From NCBI GenBank assembly GCA_018648805.1, contig JABGQM010000040.1:6140-41018 (forward strand): DNA of 34,879 nucleotides, in the 5' to 3' direction. The notes below the pieces were generated by a model. That model was not told the origin of the DNA and made no database searches. It saw only the letters and a program-made list of their open reading frames with translations. Each line of letters starts with the position of its first letter. The stretch's first letter is position 1. Shown in pieces: positions 16,577-26,034 of the stretch. This DNA is from Verrucomicrobiota bacterium (lineage in GTDB: Bacteria; Verrucomicrobiota; Kiritimatiellia; UBA8416; JABMPJ01). Both the position numbers and the translations under genes were made by a program.

Positions 16577-17769
16577 TCTTCAGTCCCGAATTCAGAGACA
16601 GAGCGCGCAAATTCAGAAAGAACAAACGTGCCTTCCGCAGCTTCATCATTCTGTGCGCTCTCTTTGCGGCCACGCTGCCTGCCGAGCTGTTTTTCAACGA
16701 CCGCCCCATCGTGATCCGCATTGATGGCACCTCCTACTTCCCGGTTTTCAAGGATTATACCTACGAGGATATGGGCGGCGGTTTGAACGTGCCCGTCTCC
16801 GCGTATCGCTCCACCATGTTCAACGAGTTCCTTGCAGGCAAGACCCCGATCGTGCAGACGGCGGCCATGTACGGGGGGGGTACGGGCACTGACGACGCGG
16901 CGCCGCTCGAATTGGTGACATATGAGCAGGGGCCACCCCGGAAGGTCTGGATGCTGTGGCCTGCGATCCCGCACTCGTATAAGTCCTCCCCTCGTAGCGA
17001 GACGCTCGTGAACCAGCGCCTTGCCAGTCCTTTCGCCACCACGCGCGACGGCAAGCTGATCCCGGGAGCTTCTGAGGCACGCCACCTGCTCGGGACCGAC
17101 AAGTACGGCAAGGATGTGTTGGCGCGTCTTGTCTACGGCTTCCGCCTGTCGCTGCTGTTCGGTCTTGCGCTCGCCATCACCTCCACGATCCTGGGATCTA
17201 TCATTGGCGGCATCCAGGGCTACTTCGGCGGTGCCGTTGACCTGGTGGGCCAACGCGGGATGGAGATCTGGGGGGCCATTCCCCGTCTTATGCTGCTGAT
17301 GATCCTGAGTGATTTCCTGTCACGCCAAGGCGAATTCACGGGGGCAACGCACCTCCTGATGCTGTTTGTCATCATGAACCTCACCTCATGGATGGGAATG
17401 GCCGGGCACATGCGCGCGCAATTTCTGCGCGCCCGGAACCTGGACTACGTCCGCGCCGCCAAATCTCTGGGTGTCTCAAATCCCATGATCATGTTTCGGC
17501 ACATTCTGCCCAATTCACTGACCCCCATCATCACCTTCCTGCCTTTCTCCATCTCGGGCGCCATCATGGCACTGGTCGGCCTGGATTTCCTCGGCTTTGG
17601 CTTGAAGTACCCGGCGCCTAGCCTGGGCGATCTGCTCTCACAGGGACAGCAACACATGGAAGCATGGTGGATCATGATCCCTGCATTCGTGACGCTGACA
17701 TCCCTGATGATTCTGCTCACCTTCATCGGCGACGGCGTACGCAACGCGTTCGATCCGCGGTATAAGTAG
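16573..17769 (+). CDS. yejE: YejE-type ABC importer permease
   Basis: 398 residues (E. coli YejE 341). Helix 1 at ~22-40, then an extracytoplasmic segment to ~165 containing SYFPVFKDYTYEDMGG, equivalent to the family's WFFPxxxDYxxxDFGG, and LGTDKYGKDVLARLVYGFR at ~173-191, a signature of the DppC/OppC/YejE family. The core with five further helices follows, and the EAA loop AAKSLGVSNPMIMFRHILP is intact at ~298-316. It starts within the yejB stop (4-nt overlap), so translation is coupled. No ATPase gene follows: the next gene is convergent, 9 nt away. The matching ATPase, yejF, lies at 23947-25998 on the other strand. Confidence 0.95.
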   Translation: MIFSPEFRDRARKFRKNKRAFRSFIILCALFAATLPAELFFNDRPIVIRIDGTSYFPVFKDYTYEDMGGGLNVPVSAYRSTMFNEFLAGKTPIVQTAAMYGGGTGTDDAAPLELVTYEQGPPRKVWMLWPAIPHSYKSSPRSETLVNQRLASPFATTRDGKLIPGASEARHLLGTDKYGKDVLARLVYGFRLSLLFGLALAITSTILGSIIGGIQGYFGGAVDLVGQRGMEIWGAIPRLMLLMILSDFLSRQGEFTGATHLLMLFVIMNLTSWMGMAGHMRAQFLRARNLDYVRAAKSLGVSNPMIMFRHILPNSLTPIITFLPFSISGAIMALVGLDFLGFGLKYPAPSLGDLLSQGQQHMEAWWIMIPAFVTLTSLMILLTFIGDGVRNAFDPRYK

Positions 17770-17778
17770 GAATGACAC

Positions 17779-20700
17779 TCAGCGGCGAGCAGAGCTCGCC
17801 GCAATCTCCTCGGCCGTACGCGGATAGTCATAGGCCTTCAGGTCGGCGATACCCCCCTTGAACCTATACTTCGCACCTTCGGTCAGGTGCATCATGCCGC
17901 CGATATACATCGGGTAGCCGCCAATGGTGTCCATCGTCGCGAAATCGCGCTGCCCATCCAGTTTGCCATCGCGGTACACGCGCACCTCTGTTCGCGAACC
18001 GCCGTCGTACACCCATGCCAGATGCGTCCACTTGCCGGTCACATCGTTATTGGTGTTCCAGGCGACCCCCGCGCGGCTCGGCTTCACGAGCGCCTTGGTC
18101 TGCCTGCCGCCGAATCCCAGAGATACATGACGCCGCGCGACTTCCTTGTTCATTGCGAACAGCCTGGCGTCACCCTCCTCTTCGCAATAGGCCCACATCT
18201 CTATCGTGAACGGGTGATCGTCGCTCAGCCCTGCCGGCAACGTGATGTCCGACTGCAGCATCGCCTTGCCATTGAATACAACAGACTTACGCTCGCCGAG
18301 CGTCTTCACTTCCGCGCTGCGATCGACATCGGCCTGCATACCGAAGTGACCTTTCAGCTTGCCGGTGTTGGGAATGCGCCCAATCGCTTCGCCATCCTTG
18401 GCGTTCCCGACGTTGATGGCCACCTGTAGATTCCGTGTGGCAACGCGCTTACCGGCCGTCAGCTTCTTGATATCGTCGGGGCTCAACGCCTTGTCGAAGA
18501 TGCGCAACTCACGCAAAAGGCCATACTCTCCGGCATCGCCAATGGTGAGCTTGCCCGCGCGTGATATACCGTAATCAACCTTCTCTTCCCGGAGGAAACG
18601 GCCGTCCAGGTAGAGCTTCGCTACGCCATTCTCGTACGTAACAGCAAACGTCATCCACTGACATACCAGTCCCGCATTTCCGATCGGGTAATTGAACGAC
18701 GTCTTGCCGTGTCCCCACTTATTCTTCTGTCCCCAGCTCAAGCAGGGCCCGCCTGATGCGCCCGAGGACACGATGCCGTGGTTGTCGGGCGCCTCGCCCC
18801 ACGACACAATCCGTTGGCCGCCGGCGCCGTAGCTGCTGCCGAATTCATAGTATAGGGTGAACGGACCGTTCGTCAGGCAATCCGGCGCAGCGAACGAAGA
18901 CTCCAACTTGCGGCCCTTTGCGAGTTGGACGCCGGTCCTGCCCCGGAACTCCTTGGCCGTCAGTGAGAACGTGTTGCCAAGCGTCGCCGGCACAAACGTG
19001 CCGCCTGCCCTGCCCTTGTTCTTCCATTCCCCTAGCTTGCCCTCGGCCAGTTGCTCTGCTTCCAAGTCCAGGATCACGCCTGCACGGGTAGTGAAAGACC
19101 ACACCGGACCGTTGCCCGCACGCCAGTAGTAGACCTTGTCCGGTGCCAGCTCAGGCCTGAACTCGCCGGGCGCGAACACTCCCACAGGTTTCACTGCATC
19201 CGTTGCATCGCCAAGATAGATTTGCTCCTTGTCGCCGCCTGCTACTCCCTTGTCCCAGCTCAATGCCGGACGTCGACTCGCAACCGCCATACCACGATCC
19301 GCCGGCACCGGCTTGTGCGGCGCGGCGATGAAATCATTCCTGCTGTTCTCGGCCAGTTGCTCGGCGGTCAGCGGAAGCTGGTGCACACGCAGCACGGCAA
19401 TGGCACCATTGAACGACTTGCGCCAGTTCCAGCGCATCCTGTCGTAATGCCCGCCAAGATGCAGGTAGTCACCGTCGTCAGCCCACAAGACACCATCCTG
19501 CTCGCCAACCTTCTTGCCGTTGCGATAGATCTCTGTCTTGCCCGAAACCTGCGCCATGGCGTCCATCGTCACGCCCTTCTTCGCCTCGCCCTTGAAGACC
19601 AAGCCGATATGCTGCCATCCTGGCTGCAAGTGCTCCGCTGTGAGTTGGAAGTTGCTGCCCCACTCGAGAACCACCTCGTCACTCGACTGCGCCTCAGAAT
19701 AGACCCATGCCTCAAGCGTGCCGCTGACCGGGCCCGCAGCGCCTGCGCTGCCCTTGGCATCAATCACGCCGATCATCCTGTCCATGCCGTCGAAATACGG
19801 CGCCGGGATACCCGCAACTTCCTTGAACCGCGGCGCACTGCCGGAATAGTGCCAGAAGCTGTGGATATCGTTGTGAATCCGGCCCTGCAGCGTACCATGA
19901 TTCGCTGCGCTTCTCAGCCACGGCTTGTTCATGCGCTTGGAATACAGCGGACGATGGTATTCAGCGCCGACTTCGCCCAGGAAGCGCGTGTCGATATTGA
20001 CGTAAAGCTTGCCGCCGACATGAGACGGAGCCCTGCGCTGGTAGAAGGCGACCTCGTCCGCGAAGTGGTTCTCCACCTGCTCGTGGTCGATGTCGTAGTT
20101 GTAGGCCCGCACATGTGCCAGTGCGCCCTTGAATCCACTCGTAACCTGCCCGTCAGCAACCGTGCCGCCAACAAACATCCGCACGTTCGGCTTCAGCGCC
20201 AGCTTGTACGTCGCCTTCTTGACCTCTTTACCGTCGACATAGACCAGGAACCTGCCTTCGGTGTCATGCAGCCCGCCGCCCTCGAACACCCAGGCAACGT
20301 GGTGCCAGCCGTCGGCCAGTGAAACACCGGACACCTCACCGGCCATCCCGCCATTCAACTGGTAGGCGATCTTGTCGGTCCCCACTTTCAACCGGGCGCC
20401 TTGTGATGCCGGACCCCAGCCCAGCACCGTCTGCGTGCCATCAGCTCCCGGGCCGCAGTTCACCCACAGCTCGACCGACCACTCGCGGTTGTCCTGGAAC
20501 CCCTGCTTGGTGTCCAGGTTCCACAGCAAGGCGTCATCGCCATCGAACAGAACCGCCGTCGCCCCGTCGATCGTCTCAAGACTCGGATCGCCAACGTTCG
20601 TGAACGCGCCTGTCGACTCCGGATCCTTGACCACGCGCGTGTCCCCTTCCCGCACGGTCTCGACATTCTCGAGCCCACCGCGATTTGCCCAACGCGTCAC

Positions 20701-23298
20701 GGTATCATTCCCGTCAAGGGCCAGCCCGTCGGCCGGATGCAGCTCCACGGCAAGCGCGCCGGGCAGATACTCAGCCAACAGGAAGTACATTGCCCGGTCT
20801 TCCGTGAGCAGATTCTCACGGCCGCTGGCCAGGACATACTGGTGCGCGCAGACTGCCATGTTTTCGCCGGTGTTGCAGGCCGCATAGTCGCCCAGCCACG
20901 CATTGTTATCACCATGCGCAATGAACACTTCGAGCAGCCGCTTCTGGAAATCATGCGTTATCGAGTTCAGCCCGTTGTGGAGCTGATGCCCCATTTCGTG
21001 GAGCTGCAGGCCCCAGTTCGGAATGCCGCCGTAGCTGCCGGTACTGAACCTGCGCGGATTGGCGTCGCCTTCGAAGGTAGAAACGGTGCTGCCCCATGGC
21101 CCGGCAATATACTGGCGTCTCAGGTCCGCGCTCTTGCGCAAGAACATGCTGACGCCATGTGTAACAGCCCAGAGGTCATCTTCGTCCGCACCGGGCGTAC
21201 TGATGCTCGGATGCCCCATCCCCTCCATGACGCGCGCACCAGGGCGACCGGGCTCGATCTCGTCGAAGTATGGCTCACTTACGGGACCATCAGCTTCGGC
21301 CGTGAAGTAGTGCTTCGTTGTGAAACTCCACACGTCACCGGGTGTGACCGTGCCGTCCTGCTGAACACACTCGATCCGCCAGTAGTAGGTCCGTCCCGGC
21401 TTGAGCGCCTGGATGTTGCTGTAGCTGTCGCCGCCAACCTTTGCCAGCGGCTCGGTCGCTGCGATCACGGCTGCTCTACTCTCGGAAATGTAGAAACGAC
21501 GTTCCTTGGCATCGCTGTCGTCCTTCCATCGGAAATCGCCCAACAGGTTGACCGTGCTACCGTCTTCGGGGAACGGCTCAAAGACCTGTCCCTTCGTCAC
21601 CCGGAAAGACCACAGATCACCTGCAACCACGACTCCGCCTGCGGCATCGAGCTGATCGACCCGCCAGTAGTAGACGCGGCCAGGCTTCAACTCCACGTCC
21701 TCGATGGCCTCGCTTTCGACTTCCCGGAGCAGACGCTTACTGCTTTCCACCTCGGCCTTGTCCGATGACAGGTAGACGCGATACTTCGCGACCCCCTTCG
21801 AACCGGTCCTCCAGCTCAGCGCCACCTTCGTGTCGTTGTGGTCGCTGTCATTCGCCGGGCTCTCCCCGAACGCCCTGGTCAGATCCGCTTCGCGGCGGAC
21901 ATCCAGATCGTCGAGTGCCCGGTCATACAGGCGCGTGTCGCCGATGGTGCCGCGATACCAGCCTGAAGGCCCGTCATACGCCGTGTACCAGCGACTGCCC
22001 CAGTGGACACCCATGAACAGGTGTTGATCATCGTCGCGCGGCAGGATCCTGCCCGGCTTGCCGTCCGCCGTAGCCGTCACAAACGAGCCCACGCCATTCG
22101 CCCAGCGCCGCTGCTTGTTGCCGTAGTTGGCATAGTCCGTGTCGCCGCAGGCGAGCATACGGTAGTAGTAGCGCCTGCCCGGTTCGAGGCCCTCGATCTT
22201 GGACGAGAAGGGCCCCGGGTTCACCCACCCGACCTTGTCATAGTGCTTCCACTTCCCGATATGGCGATGCTGCATCCAGTAATGGGAATCGAACAGGCCC
22301 AGGTAGGTCACCACGTACGCTTGCTCGCCGCCCGCAGTATTCAGGTGGCCGTTGAGCGTGACTGACGTACTTGTGATTTCTGTGGGCTCACGCAACTCGG
22401 GCAAACGGTCATACTTGACGGTGTGCTTGAGCACTCCATTCTCGTACACCTTGAACGCACCCGTTATCCCGCCTGTGTAGACATAGGCCATATGCGTCCA
22501 TTCGGGCAGAGCAGTCTGCAGGTCGCGGTCCGGCACATCGAAATCCCCGCCCAGCCCAGCGAGATAGCAGGATCCCCAGTTCCTCGACAGTTTCCAATCA
22601 ATGCTCGTACCGTGATTGCCGCCGAGACTGTGCCAGCTCATCAGGACCTCGGGATCATCCCAATCCGGCTGCTCCGGATGACAGATCCACATGGAGAGCG
22701 TGAAGGGCTTGCCTTCAGCCAGTGACTTGGGCGCGAGTACATCCGCGGTCATCCCGTTGTACTCCGGGTCAATGTACCAGCGGCAGTAGTCGAAACGGAC
22801 CCCCTTGCGCCCATTGATCTCTTCAACAACCGGAGGCTTGTTCATGGAGTGGAATGCGCCGCCAAGCGCGCCGCTGTTCTTCCAGTTCTCCAGCGGACCC
22901 AGAGGGAGGTCAGCCGTCTTCATGTCCAACAGTGGCTTCTCGTCCGGCTTGCGCTCGATCTCAACGACCTCGTCCGGAAACGTCGCCATCCTGTTCAAGA
23001 TGTAGCCGAGATCGCGTGCGGTGAAATGGAACAGTGGCACTTCAACGACATCGCCGTCAGCCTCCTTGATCACTGCCCGGTTGTTGTTCTTCACGCCAAG
23101 AAAGGTGCCCTCAACCAAGGCCGCCTTGTTGTGCTCATGCCAGCCGGTATTGTCCTTGATGCTCTGGTTGAACGGCCGCGGGGCCGTATACGCCTTGGTG
23201 CTGATCCGCCGAATCACCTTCGGCGCCGCCATCGTCGGAGCCATGCCGCCGAGCAGGACCGTGGCCGCCAGCGCGGCCCTAAGTAGTAACTTCATCAT
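17779..23298 (-). CDS. Giant secreted SHD1 / LamG / FN3 protein with metallopeptidase-like core
   Basis: 1839 residues. A signal peptide (MMKLLLRAALAATVLLGG, cleavage near TMA-AP, ~residue 24) directs export. Domains in order: SHD1-like ~50-105 (VEGTFLGVKNNNRAVIKEAD); LamG-1 ~130-475 with an FN3-like module nested at ~307-412; FN3-like modules ~480-570 and ~571-665, each ending in DxWSFxxT; a metallopeptidase-like region ~670-845 with HEMGHQLH at 767-774 and E790 18 residues after H771; LamG-2 ~850-1080; LamG-3 ~1095-1325; FN3-like ~1328-1405; LamG-4 ~1408-1615; LamG-5 ~1625-1830. I chose ATG 23298 because AGAGGAA lies just upstream and it begins the signal peptide; earlier in-frame starts run into repeat DNA. 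The probable role is binding and cutting an extracellular glycan or glycoprotein. There is no visible anchor or sorting domain at the C-terminus. Domain limits are by eye. Confidence 0.88.
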   Translation of the reverse strand: MMKLLLRAALAATVLLGGMAPTMAAPKVIRRISTKAYTAPRPFNQSIKDNTGWHEHNKAALVEGTFLGVKNNNRAVIKEADGDVVEVPLFHFTARDLGYILNRMATFPDEVVEIERKPDEKPLLDMKTADLPLGPLENWKNSGALGGAFHSMNKPPVVEEINGRKGVRFDYCRWYIDPEYNGMTADVLAPKSLAEGKPFTLSMWICHPEQPDWDDPEVLMSWHSLGGNHGTSIDWKLSRNWGSCYLAGLGGDFDVPDRDLQTALPEWTHMAYVYTGGITGAFKVYENGVLKHTVKYDRLPELREPTEITSTSVTLNGHLNTAGGEQAYVVTYLGLFDSHYWMQHRHIGKWKHYDKVGWVNPGPFSSKIEGLEPGRRYYYRMLACGDTDYANYGNKQRRWANGVGSFVTATADGKPGRILPRDDDQHLFMGVHWGSRWYTAYDGPSGWYRGTIGDTRLYDRALDDLDVRREADLTRAFGESPANDSDHNDTKVALSWRTGSKGVAKYRVYLSSDKAEVESSKRLLREVESEAIEDVELKPGRVYYWRVDQLDAAGGVVVAGDLWSFRVTKGQVFEPFPEDGSTVNLLGDFRWKDDSDAKERRFYISESRAAVIAATEPLAKVGGDSYSNIQALKPGRTYYWRIECVQQDGTVTPGDVWSFTTKHYFTAEADGPVSEPYFDEIEPGRPGARVMEGMGHPSISTPGADEDDLWAVTHGVSMFLRKSADLRRQYIAGPWGSTVSTFEGDANPRRFSTGSYGGIPNWGLQLHEMGHQLHNGLNSITHDFQKRLLEVFIAHGDNNAWLGDYAACNTGENMAVCAHQYVLASGRENLLTEDRAMYFLLAEYLPGALAVELHPADGLALDGNDTVTRWANRGGLENVETVREGDTRVVKDPESTGAFTNVGDPSLETIDGATAVLFDGDDALLWNLDTKQGFQDNREWSVELWVNCGPGADGTQTVLGWGPASQGARLKVGTDKIAYQLNGGMAGEVSGVSLADGWHHVAWVFEGGGLHDTEGRFLVYVDGKEVKKATYKLALKPNVRMFVGGTVADGQVTSGFKGALAHVRAYNYDIDHEQVENHFADEVAFYQRRAPSHVGGKLYVNIDTRFLGEVGAEYHRPLYSKRMNKPWLRSAANHGTLQGRIHNDIHSFWHYSGSAPRFKEVAGIPAPYFDGMDRMIGVIDAKGSAGAAGPVSGTLEAWVYSEAQSSDEVVLEWGSNFQLTAEHLQPGWQHIGLVFKGEAKKGVTMDAMAQVSGKTEIYRNGKKVGEQDGVLWADDGDYLHLGGHYDRMRWNWRKSFNGAIAVLRVHQLPLTAEQLAENSRNDFIAAPHKPVPADRGMAVASRRPALSWDKGVAGGDKEQIYLGDATDAVKPVGVFAPGEFRPELAPDKVYYWRAGNGPVWSFTTRAGVILDLEAEQLAEGKLGEWKNKGRAGGTFVPATLGNTFSLTAKEFRGRTGVQLAKGRKLESSFAAPDCLTNGPFTLYYEFGSSYGAGGQRIVSWGEAPDNHGIVSSGASGGPCLSWGQKNKWGHGKTSFNYPIGNAGLVCQWMTFAVTYENGVAKLYLDGRFLREEKVDYGISRAGKLTIGDAGEYGLLRELRIFDKALSPDDIKKLTAGKRVATRNLQVAINVGNAKDGEAIGRIPNTGKLKGHFGMQADVDRSAEVKTLGERKSVVFNGKAMLQSDITLPAGLSDDHPFTIEMWAYCEEEGDARLFAMNKEVARRHVSLGFGGRQTKALVKPSRAGVAWNTNNDVTGKWTHLAWVYDGGSRTEVRVYRDGKLDGQRDFATMDTIGGYPMYIGGMMHLTEGAKYRFKGGIADLKAYDYPRTAEEIAASSARR
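17782..17802. terminator. Strong hairpin between convergent yejE and the giant secreted-protein gene
   Basis: Perfect 9-base stem GCGGCGAGC / GCTCGCCGC with an AGA loop, 13 bases past the yejE stop and overlapping the last codons of the convergent gene. It could act as a bidirectional transcription barrier, but no T-run follows on either side, so intrinsic termination is unproven. Confidence 0.35.
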
Positions 23299-23301
23299 CG
23301 A

Positions 23302-23307
23302 TTCCTC
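23302..23307 (-). promoter_or_regulatory. Ribosome binding site fixing the start of the giant secreted protein
   Basis: GAGGAA on the minus strand, 3 nt before ATG 23298 and 6 nt before ATG 23295; either ATG gives the same signal peptide. In-frame ATG 23319, upstream of it, has no such site. Confidence 0.6.
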
Positions 23308-23403
23308 TTTCTTAATCATCCCATAGGCCCTGATACCGGGCCACAACCACTCGACTTTTCTAACGCTCTTGGCATCCGATGCCCAACCTGTATTCGATAA
23401 TTT

Positions 23404-23577
23404 GACAGAATAATTGGTGACAGAATAACTATCTCGTCGTCCCGCCTCCGCCCTTCGGGGCTCCGGCGTGGCATGCTGCTGCTCGGCTTCAGCGGGGGAG
23501 ATTCTCGCGCAAAGGCGCAAAGATCGCCAAGGGAACTCGTCGTCTGCGGGGAATGACAGAATAATTGGTGACAGAAT
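23404..23577. repeat. GACAGAAT-type direct repeats (family A)
   Basis: The same 23 bases occur at 23404-23426 and 23555-23577. Each copy contains GACAGAAT twice, separated by AATTGGT. Further GACAGAAT boxes in inverted orientation lie at about 23608-23617 and 23828-23837. They flank and separate the family B cores. Confidence 0.8.
23494..23533. repeat. Inverted copy of the family B core
   Basis: About 40 bases starting GGGGGAGATTCTCGCGC and ending GATCGCCAAGGG. It is the reverse complement of the cores starting at 23767 and 23862, with one mismatch. The inverted arrangement could fold into a large cruciform or RNA stem. Confidence 0.75.
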
Positions 23578-23746
23578 GATGGGACTCGGGTTTTGCGGGG
23601 GGAAGGCAAAATGATTCTGTCAAAAGCAGCAGAAGCCGAGTCCCGGCCGCGCAGCGGCCACCCAAACCGCAGAAGGGTGCGCATCCTCAAGAGGCTCTGA
23701 CTGCCGCCCTGTCATAATGATGTTTCCCTCCAAATTATTTTTCCTC

Positions 23747-23907
23747 CCCCTGCAGAAGCCGAGTCCTCCCCTTGGCGATCTTTGCGCCTTGGCGCGAGAA
23801 TCTCCCCCCCCAGAAGCCAAGTCCCATCATTCTGTCAATTCCCCTGCAGAAGCCGAGTCCTCCCCTTGGCGATCTTTGCGCCTTGGCGCGAGAATCTCCC
23901 CCCCCAG
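23747..23907. repeat. Tandem pair of a 66-67 base repeat (family B)
   Basis: Copies at 23747-23812 and 23841-23907, period about 94 bases, identical except for one extra C in a C-run. Each begins CCCCTGCAGAAGCCGAGTCC and contains CTTTGCGCCTTGGCGCGAG, which itself has a short palindrome (GCGCCTTGGCGC). A family A box sits between the two copies. Confidence 0.85.
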
Positions 23908-23946
23908 ACGACTAGTCCCTGCGACTGATCCATCGCGTGTAACGAC

Positions 23947-25998
23947 TCATGTCACGTGCGCTGGTGAATAATCCAGGCTAGCCAATTCGGGCTCTGAATC
24001 GCTATTCACCAGGTGGCAGGCGACACGGGTGCCCTGTTTAACTTCTAATGCCGGATACTCGCTACGGCAGCGATCCATGGCGAAGGGACAACGTGGGTGG
24101 AAATGGCAGCCTGACGGCGGATTCATGGGAGACGGGACATCGCCGGCAATCTTGCTGAATTCGCCCTGTTCTGATCCGATGCGCGGCACCGCTTCGAGCA
24201 GGGCCTTTGTGTAGGGGTGTTTCGGGTTGCTGAAGAGCTCTTTTGCGGTGGCATACTCCACGATTCGCCCCAGGTACATGACGGCCACGGAGTCGGCGAT
24301 ATACTCCACAACACCCAGGTCATGGGTAATGAACAGGTAGGCCAGGTTGCGTCTGATCTGGACGGCTTCAAGCAGGTTGATGATTTGTGCCTGGACGGAG
24401 ACATCCAGGGCCGAGGTGGGTTCGTCCAGGACCAGCAGCTCAGGTTCGAGGATCAGTGCGCGAGCCAAGGCGATGCGCTGGCGCTGTCCTCCCGAAAACT
24501 CATGTGGGTAGCGGCTGGCGACCTCGGGCGATAGCCCGACCAGATTGAGCACCTCATTGACTTTGCCCTGACACTCGGCGGCGCTCAGCTCAGAGGAATG
24601 AATGCGCAGTCCCTCACTGATGATGTCGGAAATCTTCATGCGGGGCGACAGTGAACTGATCGGGTCTTGAAAGACGAGCTGCATCTCCTTCCGAAGACTC
24701 TTGAGCTGTTTCTTCGGCATGGACAGAACGTCGTTGCCGTTAAAAATGACCGTGCCCTTGGCTTCATCCAGGAGTCTCAGGATGCTGTGACCCACGGTGG
24801 TCTTGCCACAACCGGACTCCCCTACCAGGGCAAGTGTTTCTCCGCGTCGCAGCGAGATGCTCACCCCATCGACGGCACGCACGTGGTTGACCACGCGCTG
24901 GAGCAAGCCGCGTTTGACGGGGAAATACGTGTGCAGGTCTTTGATTTCAACAAGCGTCTCATCGCCCTGCTGTTTTTGAGGGCGGGGTTCCTTCGCTGTG
25001 GCTGAAGAACGGTCCACGCTCGCGCCGGCGCTGAGCAGGTGACAGAAGGCCTGATGCTTTCCGGAGGCATTGCACGAACTTGCGAGCGGCGTCTCGTGTT
25101 CACATTTCGGCAGTCGCTCGGTGCAGCGTTCGTAGAAACGGCAGCCCTCATCGGCAAATTCTGTAGCGCCCGGGACAAGGCCGGGAATGGTATTCAGCTT
25201 ATGATTTGTATCCGCACTGTTGGGGATGGACTCCAGCAGGCGACGGGTGTAGGGGTGCTGCATGTTGCTGAAAATCTCGTCACGGGATCCGAACTCGACC
25301 ACGCGTCCCGCGTACATCACGCACACATCGTCGGCAAGCTGGTTGACCACGCCCAGGTCGTGCGTAATCAGCAAGATCGCCATATCCGTCTCGGTTTGCA
25401 GGTCCTGCATCAGGCGCAGGATCTGCGCCTGGATGGTGACGTCCAATGCGGTGGTCGGCTCGTCGGCGATCAGCAGCTTGGGTTTGCAGGCCAGGGCCAT
25501 GGCAATCATGACGCGCTGCTTCATGCCGCCCGACATCTCGTGGGGGTAGTTGTCGATGCGTGACTCCGGTGCGGGGATTCCCACATGGCGGAGCAGCTCA
25601 ATCGCACGGGCATAGGCATCCTTCTTGCTCATGAACTGGTGCAGGCGCAGCGGCTCCGAAAGCTGGCTGCTGACGCGGTAGAGCGGGTTCAGAGACGCCA
25701 TCGGTTCCTGAAAGATCATGGCGATGCGGTTGCCACGAATCTTCTGCATCTCTTCTTCCGTCTTCGCGAGCAGATCCTCGCCGTCAAACCGGATGCTGCT
25801 TCCCGGTGGGTGAAACCCGTTGCCCTCAAGCAGGCGCATGATGGAGAAGGCCGTCTGCGATTTTCCGCAGCCGGACTCGCCCACGACCGCCACGGTGCGC
25901 CCGGCCTCGACACCGAGACTAATACCGTCGACGGCCCTGGCGTAGACGCCATCGTCAACTTTGAAGTGCGTCCGTAACGAATCGATTTCTAGAAGCAT
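23947..25998 (-). CDS. yejF: YejF-type double ATPase of an ABC peptide importer
   Basis: 683 residues: two fused ATPases in DppD-DppF order, as in YejF and GsiA. Domain 1: Walker [10 protein letters not shown] 40-48, signature MSGGMKQR 155-162, Walker B KLLIADEP 174-181. Domain 2: Walker [10 protein letters not shown] 393-401, signature FSGGQRQR 501-508, Walker B LLVLDEP 521-527. After each ATPase comes an oligo_HPY extension with conserved cysteines (C286, C292, C299, C319; and CHFHPRCPF...C...C near the C-terminus), which in DppD/DppF-type proteins can hold an iron-sulfur cluster. The start ATG 25998 has GGGGAGG 8 nt upstream. It follows the DUF885 gene by 36 nt on the same strand, so it is the last gene of the GH127-DUF885-yejF operon. 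No other YejF is in the window, and yejABE at 13202-17769 lacks an ATPase; pairing of the two is inferred. Confidence 0.94.
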   Translation of the reverse strand: MLLEIDSLRTHFKVDDGVYARAVDGISLGVEAGRTVAVVGESGCGKSQTAFSIMRLLEGNGFHPPGSSIRFDGEDLLAKTEEEMQKIRGNRIAMIFQEPMASLNPLYRVSSQLSEPLRLHQFMSKKDAYARAIELLRHVGIPAPESRIDNYPHEMSGGMKQRVMIAMALACKPKLLIADEPTTALDVTIQAQILRLMQDLQTETDMAILLITHDLGVVNQLADDVCVMYAGRVVEFGSRDEIFSNMQHPYTRRLLESIPNSADTNHKLNTIPGLVPGATEFADEGCRFYERCTERLPKCEHETPLASSCNASGKHQAFCHLLSAGASVDRSSATAKEPRPQKQQGDETLVEIKDLHTYFPVKRGLLQRVVNHVRAVDGVSISLRRGETLALVGESGCGKTTVGHSILRLLDEAKGTVIFNGNDVLSMPKKQLKSLRKEMQLVFQDPISSLSPRMKISDIISEGLRIHSSELSAAECQGKVNEVLNLVGLSPEVASRYPHEFSGGQRQRIALARALILEPELLVLDEPTSALDVSVQAQIINLLEAVQIRRNLAYLFITHDLGVVEYIADSVAVMYLGRIVEYATAKELFSNPKHPYTKALLEAVPRIGSEQGEFSKIAGDVPSPMNPPSGCHFHPRCPFAMDRCRSEYPALEVKQGTRVACHLVNSDSEPELASLDYSPAHVT

Positions 25999-26034
25999 AA
26001 CGTGGTCCTCCCCGCAAAAGCATTGCGACTCATT

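Larger units (their letters stand above)
23299..23946. other. Repeat-rich intergenic region between yejF and the giant protein gene
   Basis: 648 bases with no gene. Two repeat families alternate here. Family A contains GACAGAAT boxes, present as a 23-base direct repeat and as scattered single and inverted boxes (for example near 23611 and 23829). Family B is a ~40-base GC-rich core read once in one orientation (23494-23533) and twice in the other (from 23767 and 23862). Any frame read through it gives Arg/Ser/Pro-rich text, so I call no protein. Confidence 0.7.

Noticed and set aside
19051..20322. Plus-strand 423-codon open frame opposite the giant LamG protein
   Set aside because: Antisense shadow; LamG motifs are in the minus frame, and no ribosome site or family similarity was seen on the plus strand.
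23620..23971. Small Arg/Ser/Pro-rich proteins in the repeat nest
   Set aside because: Open frames arise from GC-rich repeats in several frames at once; none has a ribosome site or domain.
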